Assembly (NCBI RefSeq): GCF_000949135.2
Contig: NZ_JTAN02000004.1
Span: forward strand, 1-64,000
Length of the DNA stretch: 64,000 bases
Origin: Burkholderia sp. USMB20
Lineage (GTDB): Bacteria; Pseudomonadota; Gammaproteobacteria; Burkholderiales; Burkholderiaceae
Direction: 5' to 3'
Part shown: piece by piece, positions 28,753 through 37,767 of the stretch
Layout of the letters: each line of letters begins with the position of its first letter
Position numbering within the stretch: position 1 is the first letter of the stretch
Translations under genes and position numbers: made by a program
The notes under the pieces: model-generated
Seen by the model: the letters and a program-made list of their open reading frames with translations, nothing else
The model's database searches: none
What the model was told of the DNA's origin: nothing

Positions 28753-28789
28753 ACCACGTCATGCGAGCGCCGCTCGCGTACTCGGACCT

Positions 28790-29130
28790 GTCCGGTCATG
28801 CGGTCGACGAATCCCGGAGTGAGGAAAACGGTTGTCGTTCCTTTCTCCGCCATCGTCGGCGACGTAGCGCTCCCACCTGAAACCTGTCGACCAGACGGCC
28901 GGCCTCGTCGCGCGAAGCCGCGTGCGCGATCTGCGGATGCTCCGCGCCGTCGATTTCCGGCGTCTCGGACAGGAGCGCCGTGCCGCCGATGCGTTTCAGC
29001 AGATCGACGGCCGCGCCGCGCGCGGAATTCCGCGGTCGTCCCCGACTAGCCGTCGGACCCGCCCCATCGCAGGCCGGCCGTCAGCCGCGAGGCCGGCACG
29101 GTGCTGCACCGCGCGCCGATCCTCCAGTCA
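28790..29130 (-). pseudogene. Remnant of an altronate/galactarate dehydratase (UxaA family)
   Basis: Translating the minus strand and allowing frame changes gives pieces that match the central and C-terminal signature of UxaA/GarD dehydratases. These are LTAGLRWGGSDG followed by an in-frame TAG where the family has Tyr, then SGTTA, then after a shift AAVDLLKRIGGTALLSETPE and IDGAEHPQIAHAASRDEAGR, and after another shift WERYVADDGGE. The family pattern is roughly GLQCGGSDGYSG...AILSETPEIYGAEHLL...WWEDY. No start and no usable frame remain. It suggests that a sugar-acid catabolic gene once stood between the LysR gene and the TonB receptor. Recognition is by eye. Confidence 0.7.
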
Positions 29131-29188
29131 TGCCGATGGGTGTCCCTGCGCGATTCAACCCGGACACAACAACCGCAAACTTACGATT

Positions 29189-29207
29189 GAAAATAACTCT
29201 CATTTGC
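29189..29207 (+). promoter_or_regulatory. Fur box upstream of the TonB receptor gene
   Basis: GAAAATAACTCTCATTTGC agrees with the 19-bp Fur consensus GATAATGATAATCATTATC at 12 positions and stands out as an AT-rich patch in GC-rich DNA. It lies 98 bp before the start codon of a TonB-dependent receptor, where iron-responsive repression is expected. Confidence 0.65.
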
Positions 29208-29304
29208 ATTAAATTCCGGCGCGCAAATGTACCGTTTGGAACACGGATGCCGGCGCAACGCGGCTCGTGGTGCCCGAACGCGAACCAATTTCTCAGGGAC
29301 GGGT

Positions 29305-31410
29305 ATGAGCAGAAAGAACTGGGCGGCCGCACCGGTGGCCATCGCCGTCGGCACGGTCGGGCTGAACGTCGCCAATGCGCAGGAGCTGGTGCTTCCGGCC
29401 GTCGAGATCTCGGCGCAGCGCACGAAGGCACCGTTTCGCGCGCCCGACTCGACGAGCGCGACGCGCACCGAGGCGGACGTGATGGAGATCCCGTTCGCGG
29501 TCAGCAGCGTCGATACGAAACTGATCCAGACCGTGGCCGCCACCCGCGGCGAAGACCTGTACGACTGGGTCGCCGGCGTCGCGCGGCAGAACAACTTCGG
29601 CGGGCTGTGGGACAACTATGCGGTGCGCGGCTTTGCCGGCGACGGCAACACGTCCGGCACCGACTACCTCGTCAACGGCTTCTCGTGGAATCGCGGCATC
29701 AGCGTGCCGCGCGACACCGCGACGCTCGAGCGCATGGAAGTCCTCAAGGGCCCCGCGTCCGCGCTGTACGGCCGCGGCGACCCCGGCGGGCTCATCAGCT
29801 ACACGACGAAGCAGCCGCAGTTCAAGCGCTCGAACACGATCGGCGTGTCGGCCGGCAGCTACGGCGCGCTGCGCGAGACGCTCGATTCGACCGGCCCCGT
29901 CACGCAGTCGCTCGCGTACCGCTTCATCGCGATGAACGAGGACAACGGCAGCTTCCGCGACACGGTGTCGAGCAAGCGCTACCTGTTCGCGCCGTCGTTC
30001 ACCTGGGATATCGGCGCCGACACGACGCTCCACTACGAATTCGAGACCGCGCGCCAGCGCGCGCCGCTCGATCGCGGCGTGGTCGCGGTCGGCGGCCAGC
30101 TCGGTGCGGTGCCGGCGTCGCGGTTCCTGGGCGAGCCGCGCGACGGCGACTACGACGTGCGCAACTCGGGGCACCAGTTCACGCTCGAACATCGCTTCGA
30201 TGCCGACTGGTCGGTCAACGCCGGCTTCGCGCAGCGCGACACCGACCTGTCCGGCCGCTCGTCCGAAGCGTTCGCGCTGCAGCCGGACGGCCGCACGCTG
30301 TGGCGCCGCTACCGGCAGGTCGCGTTTCACTCGAACGACGTGCAGGGGCGCGTCGAAGTGGCCGGCAAGGCCCGCACGGGCGCCATCGACCATGCGTTCG
30401 TGATGGGCGTCGATGCGTATCGCTTCAACTACGACCAGTTCGTCGCGCGCTCGACGCCGACAGCCGCGGCGCCGTATGCGATCGACATCTTCGATCCGGT
30501 GTACGGCCAGCCGGCGCCCGTGCCGCGCACCGCGACGAACCTGCTCGAGCGCGACGACGGCCAGGGCCTGTACGCGCAGGACACGCTCGCGTTCGGGCCG
30601 CACTGGAAAGTGCTCGCCGGGCTGCGCTGGGACCGCTTTCACCAGTCGGTCGAGAATCGCCTGAAGGGCGTGACGACGAGCCAGCTGCAAACGGCGCTGA
30701 GCCCGCGGCTCGGCATCGTGTACGAGGCCAGCGCAGCGCTGTCGCTGTATGCGAACACCGCGTACTCGTTCCGGCCGAACAACGGCGCCGGCGCGAACGG
30801 CCACGCGTTCGACCCCGAGAAGGGGCACGGCTACGAAGCCGGCGTGAAGTGGGCCGGCACGCGCTGGCTCGCGACCGTCGCCGCGTTCTACGTGAACAAG
30901 CGCAACGTGCTGACCGCCGATCCGGCGAATGCCGGGTTCTCGCGTGCGGCCGGCGAAGTGCGCAGCCGCGGCGTCGAATTCGAATGGAACGGCGAACTGG
31001 GCCACGGCTTGCGCGGCATCGTCAACCTCGCCTACGTCGACGCGCAGGTCACGCGCGACACCGTCCTGACGCCGGGCGCGCGCCTCGTCGACATTCCGCG
31101 CCTGAGCGGCAGCGCGCTGCTGATGTACGAAACCGCGCTGCCGCTGGTCGACAAGGCCGGCGCGGGCGCGGGCGTGATCTACGTCGGGCGCCGCGCGGGC
31201 AACACCGCGAACACGCAGGACGGCTTCGACCTGCCCGCCTACGCGACCGTGCAGCTCAACGGCTACGTGCAGGTCAACAAGCATCTGCGCGCGTCGGTCG
31301 TGCTGAACAACCTGTTCAACCGCACGTACTACGTCAGCTCGTACAACAGCCTGTGGGTCACGCCCGGCGCGCCGCGCAGCCTGTTCGCGTCATTGGCGTA
31401 TTCGTTCTAG
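29305..31410 (+). CDS. TonB-dependent siderophore receptor
   Basis: A 701-residue outer-membrane receptor. The ATG at 29305 (MSRKNWAAAPVAIAVG) gives a clean signal peptide ending at NVANA; the longer frame from 29227 adds sequence that is not signal-like. A plug domain (about 45-170) shows PFAVSSVDTKLIQ, the VRGF-type motif AVRGFAGDG and RMEVLKGPASALYGRGDPGG. A 22-strand barrel follows, ending with SLFASLAYSF, whose terminal Phe is the assembly signal. It is probably a ferric hydroxamate-type receptor (FhuA/FoxA group); the exact siderophore is not readable. A Fur box precedes it. No biosynthesis or inner-membrane importer genes are adjacent, so it may take up a foreign siderophore. Confidence 0.92.
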   Translation: MSRKNWAAAPVAIAVGTVGLNVANAQELVLPAVEISAQRTKAPFRAPDSTSATRTEADVMEIPFAVSSVDTKLIQTVAATRGEDLYDWVAGVARQNNFGGLWDNYAVRGFAGDGNTSGTDYLVNGFSWNRGISVPRDTATLERMEVLKGPASALYGRGDPGGLISYTTKQPQFKRSNTIGVSAGSYGALRETLDSTGPVTQSLAYRFIAMNEDNGSFRDTVSSKRYLFAPSFTWDIGADTTLHYEFETARQRAPLDRGVVAVGGQLGAVPASRFLGEPRDGDYDVRNSGHQFTLEHRFDADWSVNAGFAQRDTDLSGRSSEAFALQPDGRTLWRRYRQVAFHSNDVQGRVEVAGKARTGAIDHAFVMGVDAYRFNYDQFVARSTPTAAAPYAIDIFDPVYGQPAPVPRTATNLLERDDGQGLYAQDTLAFGPHWKVLAGLRWDRFHQSVENRLKGVTTSQLQTALSPRLGIVYEASAALSLYANTAYSFRPNNGAGANGHAFDPEKGHGYEAGVKWAGTRWLATVAAFYVNKRNVLTADPANAGFSRAAGEVRSRGVEFEWNGELGHGLRGIVNLAYVDAQVTRDTVLTPGARLVDIPRLSGSALLMYETALPLVDKAGAGAGVIYVGRRAGNTANTQDGFDLPAYATVQLNGYVQVNKHLRASVVLNNLFNRTYYVSSYNSLWVTPGAPRSLFASLAYSF

Positions 31411-31498
31411 GCCGGCGCGGCGCGTCGACGGGCAGGCGCGGGGCGCGATTCGGCGATGCGTCGACGTGCCGGGGCGCGCATCCGGCCATCTCGAATCG

Positions 31499-32545
31499 TC
31501 AGGCAGCCAGCCACTGCGCCGCATCCGCCACATCCACCGGAATCTCCGGATTGAACCGCGTCATGCAGTTCAGGTCGAGCGCTCGGATCTGCTCGGTCAT
31601 GAAGTCGACGAAGATCCGGATGCGCGTCGGCAGATGTTGCCGGCTCAGATAGCAGATGTAGTGGCCGCGATCCTGCGGCACATGCTGCGCCAGCGCGACG
31701 ACGAGTTCGTTCGACGCGAGATGGTCGCGGATCTGGTAGCCGGCCATCTGCGCGATGCCCGATCCGTTCAGCACCGCGCGCAACACGAGATCGGCGTCGT
31801 TGAACGTGCGGCGCGCCGTCGGCAGGTACTTCTGCACGCGGCCGTCCACGTTGAATTCCCATTCGAACAGGCGCCCGCTCGCGAACCGGAAATTGATGCA
31901 CGCGTGGCGGTCGAGGTCCTCGATGCGTTGCGGGAGCCCGTGCGCCGCCACATACGACGGCGCCGCGCAGAGCGCCATCTGCATCGGAATCAGTTGCCGG
32001 GCGATGATGCTGGAGTCCTCGATGCGCCCGTTGCGGAACGACACGTCGATCCGCTCGGACACCAGGTCGACGGGCCGGTCGTCGAGCAGCAGATCGACGA
32101 TGATGTCCGGATAGGCGTCCGCAAACTTCTCCAGCAGCGGCGCCACGATCTTCCTGCCGAACCCCGCGGCCGAGCTGATGCGGATGAGGCCGCGCGGCGG
32201 CCCCTGCCGCAACTCGAGCATGTCGTTCATCGCTTCGACGATCTGCGCCACGCCCTGATGGCAGTTCTCGAAGAATCGCCGGCCCTCGCACGTCAGCTCG
32301 GTCGTGCGCGTGGTCCGCTGGAACAGCCGCGTACTCAGTTGCGCCTCCAGCTTCTGCACATTGCGGCTCACGGCCGGCCGCCCGACGCCGAGCAGTTCGG
32401 CGGCCTTCGTGAAGCTCCCCTCGCTCGCCACCGCAACGAACGCGAGGATGCCCGCATAGCTCGCACCGAAGCTCGCCGACAGCGCATCGGCGCGACCGGC
32501 CAGGTCGCGACGAACGTCGGGCTCCGATGTTTCCGAATGATTCAT
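31499..32545 (-). CDS. LysR-family transcriptional regulator
   Basis: A 348-residue LysR regulator. The HTH is at about 35-95 (FVAVASEGSFTKAAELLGVGRPAVSRNVQKLE), about 30 residues further in than usual, so the first 30 residues are an extension. I chose the ATG at 32545; a TTG at 32560 is possible. The effector domain resembles the PA2877/YafC-type group. It converges on the TonB receptor and is followed leftward by no gene of its own strand within 6 kb. Target genes are not evident; the NAD(P)-binding gene behind it on the same strand is a candidate. Confidence 0.88.
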   Translation of the reverse strand: MNHSETSEPDVRRDLAGRADALSASFGASYAGILAFVAVASEGSFTKAAELLGVGRPAVSRNVQKLEAQLSTRLFQRTTRTTELTCEGRRFFENCHQGVAQIVEAMNDMLELRQGPPRGLIRISSAAGFGRKIVAPLLEKFADAYPDIIVDLLLDDRPVDLVSERIDVSFRNGRIEDSSIIARQLIPMQMALCAAPSYVAAHGLPQRIEDLDRHACINFRFASGRLFEWEFNVDGRVQKYLPTARRTFNDADLVLRAVLNGSGIAQMAGYQIRDHLASNELVVALAQHVPQDRGHYICYLSRQHLPTRIRIFVDFMTEQIRALDLNCMTRFNPEIPVDVADAAQWLAA

Positions 32546-32628
32546 TTCCGCTGCCCCCAAGCATGCTGCTCATACGGATTGGCGCGTCGCCGGCATGCGC
32601 CGGCCAAGCGCCTGCGTGCGAACGTGAT

Positions 32629-33372
32629 TCAGCGCCCCGCCAGCCACGCGTCGAGGCCGATGCGCCCGAGCCGCGCCGCGCCGAGCGGCACCAGCGACGT
32701 TGCCTCGACGCGGCCGCCGTAGTAGCGGGCGTCGCGATCGGTCACCACCGCGCGTGTGTCGCCGACCGACTTCAGATAGCGCGCGACGATTTCCGCGAAC
32801 GGCGCGCGATCCGGGCCCGCGATCTCTATCGTGCCGTTCTGCGGCCCGGCGAGCGCGGCCTGCGCGACGAGGGCCGACACGTCCTCCGCGGCGATCGGCT
32901 GGAACAGTCCATCACCGATGCGCACGGTGCCGTCTTCCGTGCCGGCATCTGCGATGCCGCCGATGAATTCCATGAACTGCGTCGCGCGCACGATCGTGTA
33001 CGGCACGCCCGCCGCCTCGATCGCCTGCTCCTGCGCGACCTTGGCCAGGAAATAGCCGTTCTCCGGCATGCGGTCGCAGCCGACGATCGACAGCGCGACG
33101 TGATGGCGCACGCCCGCGGCCACTTCGGCCTTGCCGAGATTGCGCGCCGACGTGCGGAAGAAATCGAGCACCGCCTGCGGCTCCCATGACGGTGCATTCG
33201 CGACGTCCACGACGACGTCGGCGTCCGTCAATGCGTCGGTCAGGCCTTCGCCCGTGATGGTATTGACGCCGGTGCGCGGCGATGCGGCGAGCGCCTGATG
33301 GCCGGCTTCCTCGAGCAGCGTGACGACACGCGAGCCGATCAGGCCCGAACCGCCGATGACGACGATCTTCAT
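32629..33372 (-). CDS. NAD(P)-binding atypical SDR (NmrA-like)
   Basis: A 247-residue single-domain Rossmann protein. The nucleotide-binding motif VIGGSGLIGSRV is at the extreme N-terminus; VALSIVGCDRMPENGYFLAK has the SDR-like Tyr/Lys spacing, and IVRATQFMEFIGGI is typical of NmrA/ycbL-type reductases. It is divergent from the MocR regulator at 33565, an arrangement in which MocR proteins often control the neighbour. The substrate is unknown. Confidence 0.87.
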   Translation of the reverse strand: MKIVVIGGSGLIGSRVVTLLEEAGHQALAASPRTGVNTITGEGLTDALTDADVVVDVANAPSWEPQAVLDFFRTSARNLGKAEVAAGVRHHVALSIVGCDRMPENGYFLAKVAQEQAIEAAGVPYTIVRATQFMEFIGGIADAGTEDGTVRIGDGLFQPIAAEDVSALVAQAALAGPQNGTIEIAGPDRAPFAEIVARYLKSVGDTRAVVTDRDARYYGGRVEATSLVPLGAARLGRIGLDAWLAGR

Positions 33373-33564
33373 CGCAAAATCTCCTGACGAATGAACTGCA
33401 GTGGAATGTGACGGGGCGTGACGGCTGCCGGATCGGGTGAACGCGGCGATGACCGTCCATCGCTTGGCGCAATTGTGGAAGAATCATGTCCTATCCAGCA
33501 GTGCCAAGAATCGTCGATCGGACTGATCCATGCCGTGCCTGTCCCCGTCATCCGCGAGACCGTC

Positions 33565-35085
33565 ATGTCTGAGCACCCCTCCACCCTGACCATCGAAATC
33601 GACCGGCAGCATCGGTTGCCGATCTATCTGCAGATCTGCGAGCGGTTCAGAACCGCGATCGCCGCGGGCCACCTGCGTCCCGGCGATCGCGTGCCCGCGC
33701 TGCGCGGCCTCGCGACGCAGCTGAACACCGCGCGCGGCACCGTCGAACAGGCATACACGATCCTGGTCGACGAGGGCTATCTGCAGATGCGCGGCGCGGC
33801 CGGCACGTTCGTCTCGCCGTCGCTGCCGAATTCAGTGACGCGGGCGGCGCCCTCGCGTGCCGACGATCCGGTCCGGCACGCCGAGGATGCCGGCCTGCGC
33901 CAGCCGCCGGGCATGTCACGCGACAGCCCGCCGCCGCGGCGCGCGCAACCGATCGCCGTCGCGCTGAGCGGCGAGCCGCGCCCGCTGCAGCCCGGGCTGC
34001 CCGCGCTCGACGCGTTTCCGCGCAAGGTATGGCACCGGCTCGTGTCGCTGCGCGCGCGCAGCGCCGACCGCGCGCTGCTGGGCTACCCGAATCCGGCCGG
34101 CTACCGGCCGCTGCGCGAGCACATCGCCACCTATCTGGGGCTGTCGCGCGGCGTCACCTGCGTGCCCGAACAGGTGTTCGTCACCAGCGGCTACCGCGCG
34201 ACGCTGGAACTCGTGCTGCGCAGCCTCGCGCGCCCGAACGACCGTGTGTGGTTCGAGGACCCCGGCTATCTGCTCGCACGCAGCTTCCTGTCCGAGACCG
34301 GCGTGGAACTCGTCCCGGTGCCGGTAGACGCCGACGGAATCGACGTCGAGCGCGGCCTGCAGCTGGACGCGCACGCGCGCTTCGCGCTCGTGACGCCGTC
34401 GCGGCAGAGCCCGCTCGGCCATACGCTGTCGCTGTCGCGGCGCATCGCGCTGCTGGACTGGGCCGAAAAGACGTCGGGCTGGATCGTCGAGGACGACTAC
34501 GACAGCGAGTTTCGCTATCTCGGCCGCCCGCTGCCGGCGCTGAAGAGTCTCGACCGGCGCGATCACGTGATTTATTGCAGCACCTTCAGCAAGGCGATGT
34601 ATCCCGGCTTGCGGCTCGCGTATGCGGTCGTGCCGGAACGCGCGGTGGAACGCGTCGAACGCGTGGCCTGCAGCATGAACGCCGGCTCGCCGACGCTCCT
34701 GCAGGCGGCCCTCGCGGATTTCATCGAACAGGGGCACTTCGCCCGGCACCTGAAGCGCATGCGCACGCTGTACGGCGAGCGCCGCACGCTGATCGTGAAC
34801 GCGTTGCGACAGGTGTTCGGCAAGCGGATGATCGTCGAACTGCCGGTGGGCGGCATCCAGTTCGCGGTGCGGTTCACCGACGGCCCCGACGGGCCGGTCG
34901 ACGACGTCGCCGTCGCCGCACGCGCGCGCGACGCGGGGCTCGCGGTCGTGCCGCTGTCGATCTGGTACACGAACAGCCATACGCAGCAAACGCCGCGCGG
35001 CCTCGTCATCGGGTTCGCGAACGTCGCCGACGCGGACGAAGCGCACCGTCATGCACGGACGCTCCTTGCGTGCCTCGGCGGCTGA
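33565..35085 (+). CDS. MocR/PdxR-type regulator (GntR HTH fused to aminotransferase domain)
   Basis: A 506-residue chimeric regulator. The N-terminal GntR winged helix (about 15-85) contains LPIYLQICERFRTAIAAGHL. A Pro/Arg-rich linker leads to a fold-type I aminotransferase domain whose PLP Lys is in YCSTFSKAMYPGLRL (about residue 340). Start at MSEHPSTL is preferred over the long upstream extension. The 192-bp divergent gap to the NAD(P)-binding gene holds two AAGAATC direct repeats (33479 and 33506), a spacing plausible for MocR binding. In this family PLP or an amino acid is the effector. The downstream peroxide-type genes could also be targets. Confidence 0.9.
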   Translation: MSEHPSTLTIEIDRQHRLPIYLQICERFRTAIAAGHLRPGDRVPALRGLATQLNTARGTVEQAYTILVDEGYLQMRGAAGTFVSPSLPNSVTRAAPSRADDPVRHAEDAGLRQPPGMSRDSPPPRRAQPIAVALSGEPRPLQPGLPALDAFPRKVWHRLVSLRARSADRALLGYPNPAGYRPLREHIATYLGLSRGVTCVPEQVFVTSGYRATLELVLRSLARPNDRVWFEDPGYLLARSFLSETGVELVPVPVDADGIDVERGLQLDAHARFALVTPSRQSPLGHTLSLSRRIALLDWAEKTSGWIVEDDYDSEFRYLGRPLPALKSLDRRDHVIYCSTFSKAMYPGLRLAYAVVPERAVERVERVACSMNAGSPTLLQAALADFIEQGHFARHLKRMRTLYGERRTLIVNALRQVFGKRMIVELPVGGIQFAVRFTDGPDGPVDDVAVAARARDAGLAVVPLSIWYTNSHTQQTPRGLVIGFANVADADEAHRHARTLLACLGG

Positions 35086-35099
35086 CGCGCGGCGTGCGG

Positions 35100-35268
35100 C
35101 CGGGCCTCCGGCGTGGCCCGCTCGGACGACGGCAATCTCGCCGTCGATCTGCGCCTGCCCGCCGAGTTCGGCGGTCCCGGCACCGGGACCCATCCGGAAC
35201 AGCTGTTCGCGGCGGCCTTCGCCGCGTGCTTCCACGGCGCGCGATTGGTTCCGAAGCGGCAATAGAGT
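35100..35268 (+). pseudogene. Remnant of an OsmC/Ohr peroxide-resistance gene
   Basis: One frame reads ASGVARSDDGNLAVDLRLP, AEFGGPGTGTHPEQLFAAAF and AACFHGARLVPKRQ, then stops at TAG. This matches the middle of Ohr proteins (SSDGxLDVKL...GGxGxGTNPEQLFAAGYSACF), including the first catalytic Cys. The N-terminal and C-terminal thirds, with the second Cys, are missing and there is no start codon or ribosome site. It sits directly after the MocR gene and before an AhpD-like gene, so a peroxide-defence gene was probably lost from this operon. Confidence 0.75.
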
Positions 35269-35391
35269 GCGCACCTTCCCGGCACTACTGGCCCGTGGGA
35301 CCTGCAATTACGATGGTCGCCAGGCAGGTCGCGCAATGAATGGTCATGCGCAGCGCCGATAGCCCTGCTTCAGCAATCAGGAGAACGTATC

Positions 35392-35871
35392 ATGACGCAA
35401 CGTATCAACTACTTTCAGCAATCGCCGGAGCTGACGAAGAAGCTCGTCGAACTCGACGGGCTGCTTCAGAAGACGACGATCGAAGTGCCGGTTCGCGAAC
35501 TCGTCGAGATTCGCGCGTCACAGCTCAACGGCTGCGCGTTCTGCGTCGACATGCATATCAAGATGGCCAGGATCCACGGCGAGCGCGAACTGCGCGTGCA
35601 TCACGTCGCGATCTGGCGCGAGTCGCCGCTGTTCTCGCCGCGCGAGCGCGCCGCGCTCGAATGGACCGAAGCGCTGACGCAGCTTTCGCCGCACGGCGTG
35701 CCGGACGATCTCTACGATCGCGTGCGCGCCCACTTTGCCGAGAAGGAGCTGTCGGATCTCACCGTCCTCGTCGGTGCGATCAACTGCTGGAACCGCCTGA
35801 ACGTCGCGTTCCGGATGGTGCCCGGCTCGTTCGACAAGATGTTCGGTCTCGACAAGGCCAACCTGGAGTAA
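35392..35871 (+). CDS. AhpD-like carboxymuconolactone decarboxylase family protein
   Basis: A 159-residue helical protein with the redox CxxC in NGCAFCVDMHIKMAR (about 44-58), the signature of AhpD-type alkylhydroperoxidase/CMD proteins. A good ribosome site (AGGAGAA) precedes the ATG. It forms a two-gene unit with a secreted cupin 4 bp downstream, after the remains of an ohr gene. Peroxidase-like redox activity is expected from the family; true carboxymuconolactone decarboxylase activity is unlikely with a CxxC. Confidence 0.9.
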   Translation: MTQRINYFQQSPELTKKLVELDGLLQKTTIEVPVRELVEIRASQLNGCAFCVDMHIKMARIHGERELRVHHVAIWRESPLFSPRERAALEWTEALTQLSPHGVPDDLYDRVRAHFAEKELSDLTVLVGAINCWNRLNVAFRMVPGSFDKMFGLDKANLE

Positions 35872-35875
35872 CGAC

Positions 35876-36280
35876 ATGAAACGCATCGTGCTCGCGCTTG
35901 CACCGCTTGCGCTGTCGCCGCTGATGCCCGTTCCGCCGGCTGCCGCCGCACCGCAAGCCAAGGTGACGCAACTGACCACGGAGCCGCTGCCCGAGTATCC
36001 GGGCAAGGAAGTGGAGATGATCGTCGTCGATTATCCGCCCGGCAGCGTCGACCCCGTTCATCGCCACGACGCGCACGCGTTCGTCTATGTGCTCGACGGC
36101 AGCATCGTGATGGGCCTGAACGGCGGCAAGACGGTCACGCTGCACGCGGGCGACACGTTCCACGAAGGCCCCGACGACGTGCACACGGTCGGACGCAACG
36201 CCAGCAGCACGAAGCCGGCGAAATTCGTCGTGTTCCTGATCAAGAACAAGGACGCGCCGGTCCTCACGCCGGTGAAGTAG
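35876..36280 (+). CDS. Exported cupin-domain protein
   Basis: A 134-residue protein with an N-terminal signal peptide (about 1-23, ending PPAAAA) and a single cupin. Cupin motif 1 is VDPVHRHDAHAFVYVLDGSIV and motif 2 is HEGPDDVHTV, giving the His/His/Glu-like metal set. It starts 4 bp after the AhpD-like stop, so the two are co-translated. The pairing of a CMD protein and a cupin is common in oxidative or aromatic metabolism clusters; the specific function is unknown. Confidence 0.85.
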   Translation: MKRIVLALAPLALSPLMPVPPAAAAPQAKVTQLTTEPLPEYPGKEVEMIVVDYPPGSVDPVHRHDAHAFVYVLDGSIVMGLNGGKTVTLHAGDTFHEGPDDVHTVGRNASSTKPAKFVVFLIKNKDAPVLTPVK

Positions 36281-36630
36281 CGGGGTCGTCGTCGAGGCGC
36301 CAGGTCGGCCGGCAACGGCAGCTCGGCTGCCACGAGCGCACGCGTTCCGCAACGCGACGGCTTGCCTGGGCTGGCCGGCCGTCGCCGTCTCGGCCGGCGC
36401 ACGGCCGGCAAGCGAGCCTGCAAACCGCATGCCCCGCCTTTGAAGGCCCTTCGCTGAAAAGCCGGGATCGACTGCGTACAGCCGGATGCCCGATGCGGGA
36501 AAGCCGCAGACATGAGTGTGCCGCACGGAAAGCCTTGCCCGGAAATATTCGACGCCGGCATGCGGCGTCCGGCCGGCATTTATCTGACGTAGCGCGGCCC
36601 GATCAACGCATCATCGGGAAATCGCCGGGT
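36281..36630. other. Gene-free GC-rich stretch upstream of the gfa promoter region
   Basis: About 350 bp with several GGCCGGC repeats and no supportable gene on either strand. I see no recognisable terminator with a T-tract after the cupin gene. Confidence 0.5.
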
Positions 36631-36670
36631 ATACTCCCCACCAGTATCGCCATATACTCCCCCCCAGTTT
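36631..36670 (+). promoter_or_regulatory. Two tandem FrmR/RcnR-type operators upstream of gfa
   Basis: ATACTCCCCACCAGTAT (36631-36647) and ATACTCCCCCCCAGTTT (36654-36670) are two 17-bp copies of the TACT-C-tract-AGTA pattern bound by CsoR/RcnR/FrmR-family repressors. They are 23 bp apart start to start and lie 131 bp before the gfa start. A formaldehyde-sensing FrmR acting on a glutathione-dependent formaldehyde gene would be logical. No FrmR gene is visible in the window. Confidence 0.7.
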
Positions 36671-36800
36671 CATTCGACGAATGAAATGCCACATGATCGG
36701 GGCTCTGCACGCCAGTTCCGTCTGGTCGCCGGGCCGATGCGCGAAGGGAATTCGATCCGAACCGTCGTTCACTGCCGAAGCACCGAAAAGGAGCATGACC

Positions 36801-37376
36801 ATGTCCGTCGCCATTCATCCCACTGTCGATCGCGGTATCCAGAAGGGCGCCGATCCGTTCGCGAGCGGTACGCTGCGCTGCCTGTGCACGCAGGATCCGG
36901 TCGAGGTCCGGGTCGATACGCAGGTCGCATTCAATCACGCGTGCGGCTGCACGAAATGCTGGAAGCCGGCCGGTGCGCTGTTTGCCGTCGTGGGCGTCGT
37001 GCCGCGCGACAAGGTCTCCGTCACCGCGCATGGCGAGAAATTGCGCGTCGTCGACGACAAGGCGCTGATCCAGCGTCATGCCTGCTCCACGTGCGGCACG
37101 CATCTGTTCGGGCGCATCGAGAATCGCGACCATGCGTTTTACGGCCTGGATTTCATCCATACCGAACTGTCGCAGGATGCCGGCTGGGATGGCCCGGGTT
37201 TCGCCGCGTTCGTGTCGTCGATCATCGAAAGCGGCACGCCGCCGTCGTTGATGGCGGATGTGCGCGACACGCTGCGCAGCAAGGGGCTGGAGCCCTACGA
37301 TTGCCTGAGCCCGGCGCTGATGGACGTGCTGGCGACGCATACGGCCAAGGCTAAAGGAACTTACCGGGAGGCGTGA
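36801..37376 (+). CDS. gfa: Gfa-family protein, S-(hydroxymethyl)glutathione synthase
   Basis: A 191-residue zinc-binding GFA protein. Cys groups are visible as [16 protein letters not shown] and [12 protein letters not shown], which bind the two structural and catalytic zinc ions. The ATG at 36801 is preferred to one 6 bp upstream because AAGGAG then lies about 7 bases away. In the family, Gfa speeds the condensation of formaldehyde with glutathione before oxidation by the class III alcohol dehydrogenase. That dehydrogenase is not in the window. Tandem FrmR-type operators upstream support a formaldehyde role. It marks the last ordinary high-GC gene before the low-GC island. Confidence 0.87.
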   Translation: MSVAIHPTVDRGIQKGADPFASGTLRCLCTQDPVEVRVDTQVAFNHACGCTKCWKPAGALFAVVGVVPRDKVSVTAHGEKLRVVDDKALIQRHACSTCGTHLFGRIENRDHAFYGLDFIHTELSQDAGWDGPGFAAFVSSIIESGTPPSLMADVRDTLRSKGLEPYDCLSPALMDVLATHTAKAKGTYREA

Positions 37377-37767
37377 GGCCAGCGCCCGTGCCGGTGCGCG
37401 GCGGCCGGCTGCCGCGCACCGGCGCATCGTCGTCGCACCGTTGGAAGTCAGTGGCGTTACTTCCTCGACCTACTTCACGTTTTGCTCGTGAGAACGGCCG
37501 GGCAGCCGGTCAATGCGGACCCGAGTCCAGACAAAAGGGTGTGCTTCGCGGATTTCCATGGATGGCGCTTTCCGACCCGGAGCGGACGGCCGCCCTTCTA
37601 CAAAGCAGCCATTCGCTTCAGATGGGCCAAACGCCGCGCGAAAGTTTACAACTCATTCGGATTGACGTGTGTGAAATGCAATGGGGTTAACGATTCCTTG
37701 AAAACTCCGCTGCCATTGCATCTAATTGCTATCAAACGCAACAATCAAAGCTTGGCGGGGTAGCATC
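37377..37767. other. Transition zone into the low-GC island, no clear gene
   Basis: GC content falls progressively across this 391-bp stretch. Short frames exist (such as one at 37482 containing FADFHGWRFPTRSG), but none has a ribosome site with a recognisable family. It may contain the left boundary of the acquired DNA; I see no direct repeat or tRNA end. Confidence 0.5.

Noticed and set aside
33479-33512. AAGAATC direct repeats as a firm MocR operator
   Set aside because: The two 7-bp copies are short and could occur by chance. Kept only as a remark under the MocR gene.
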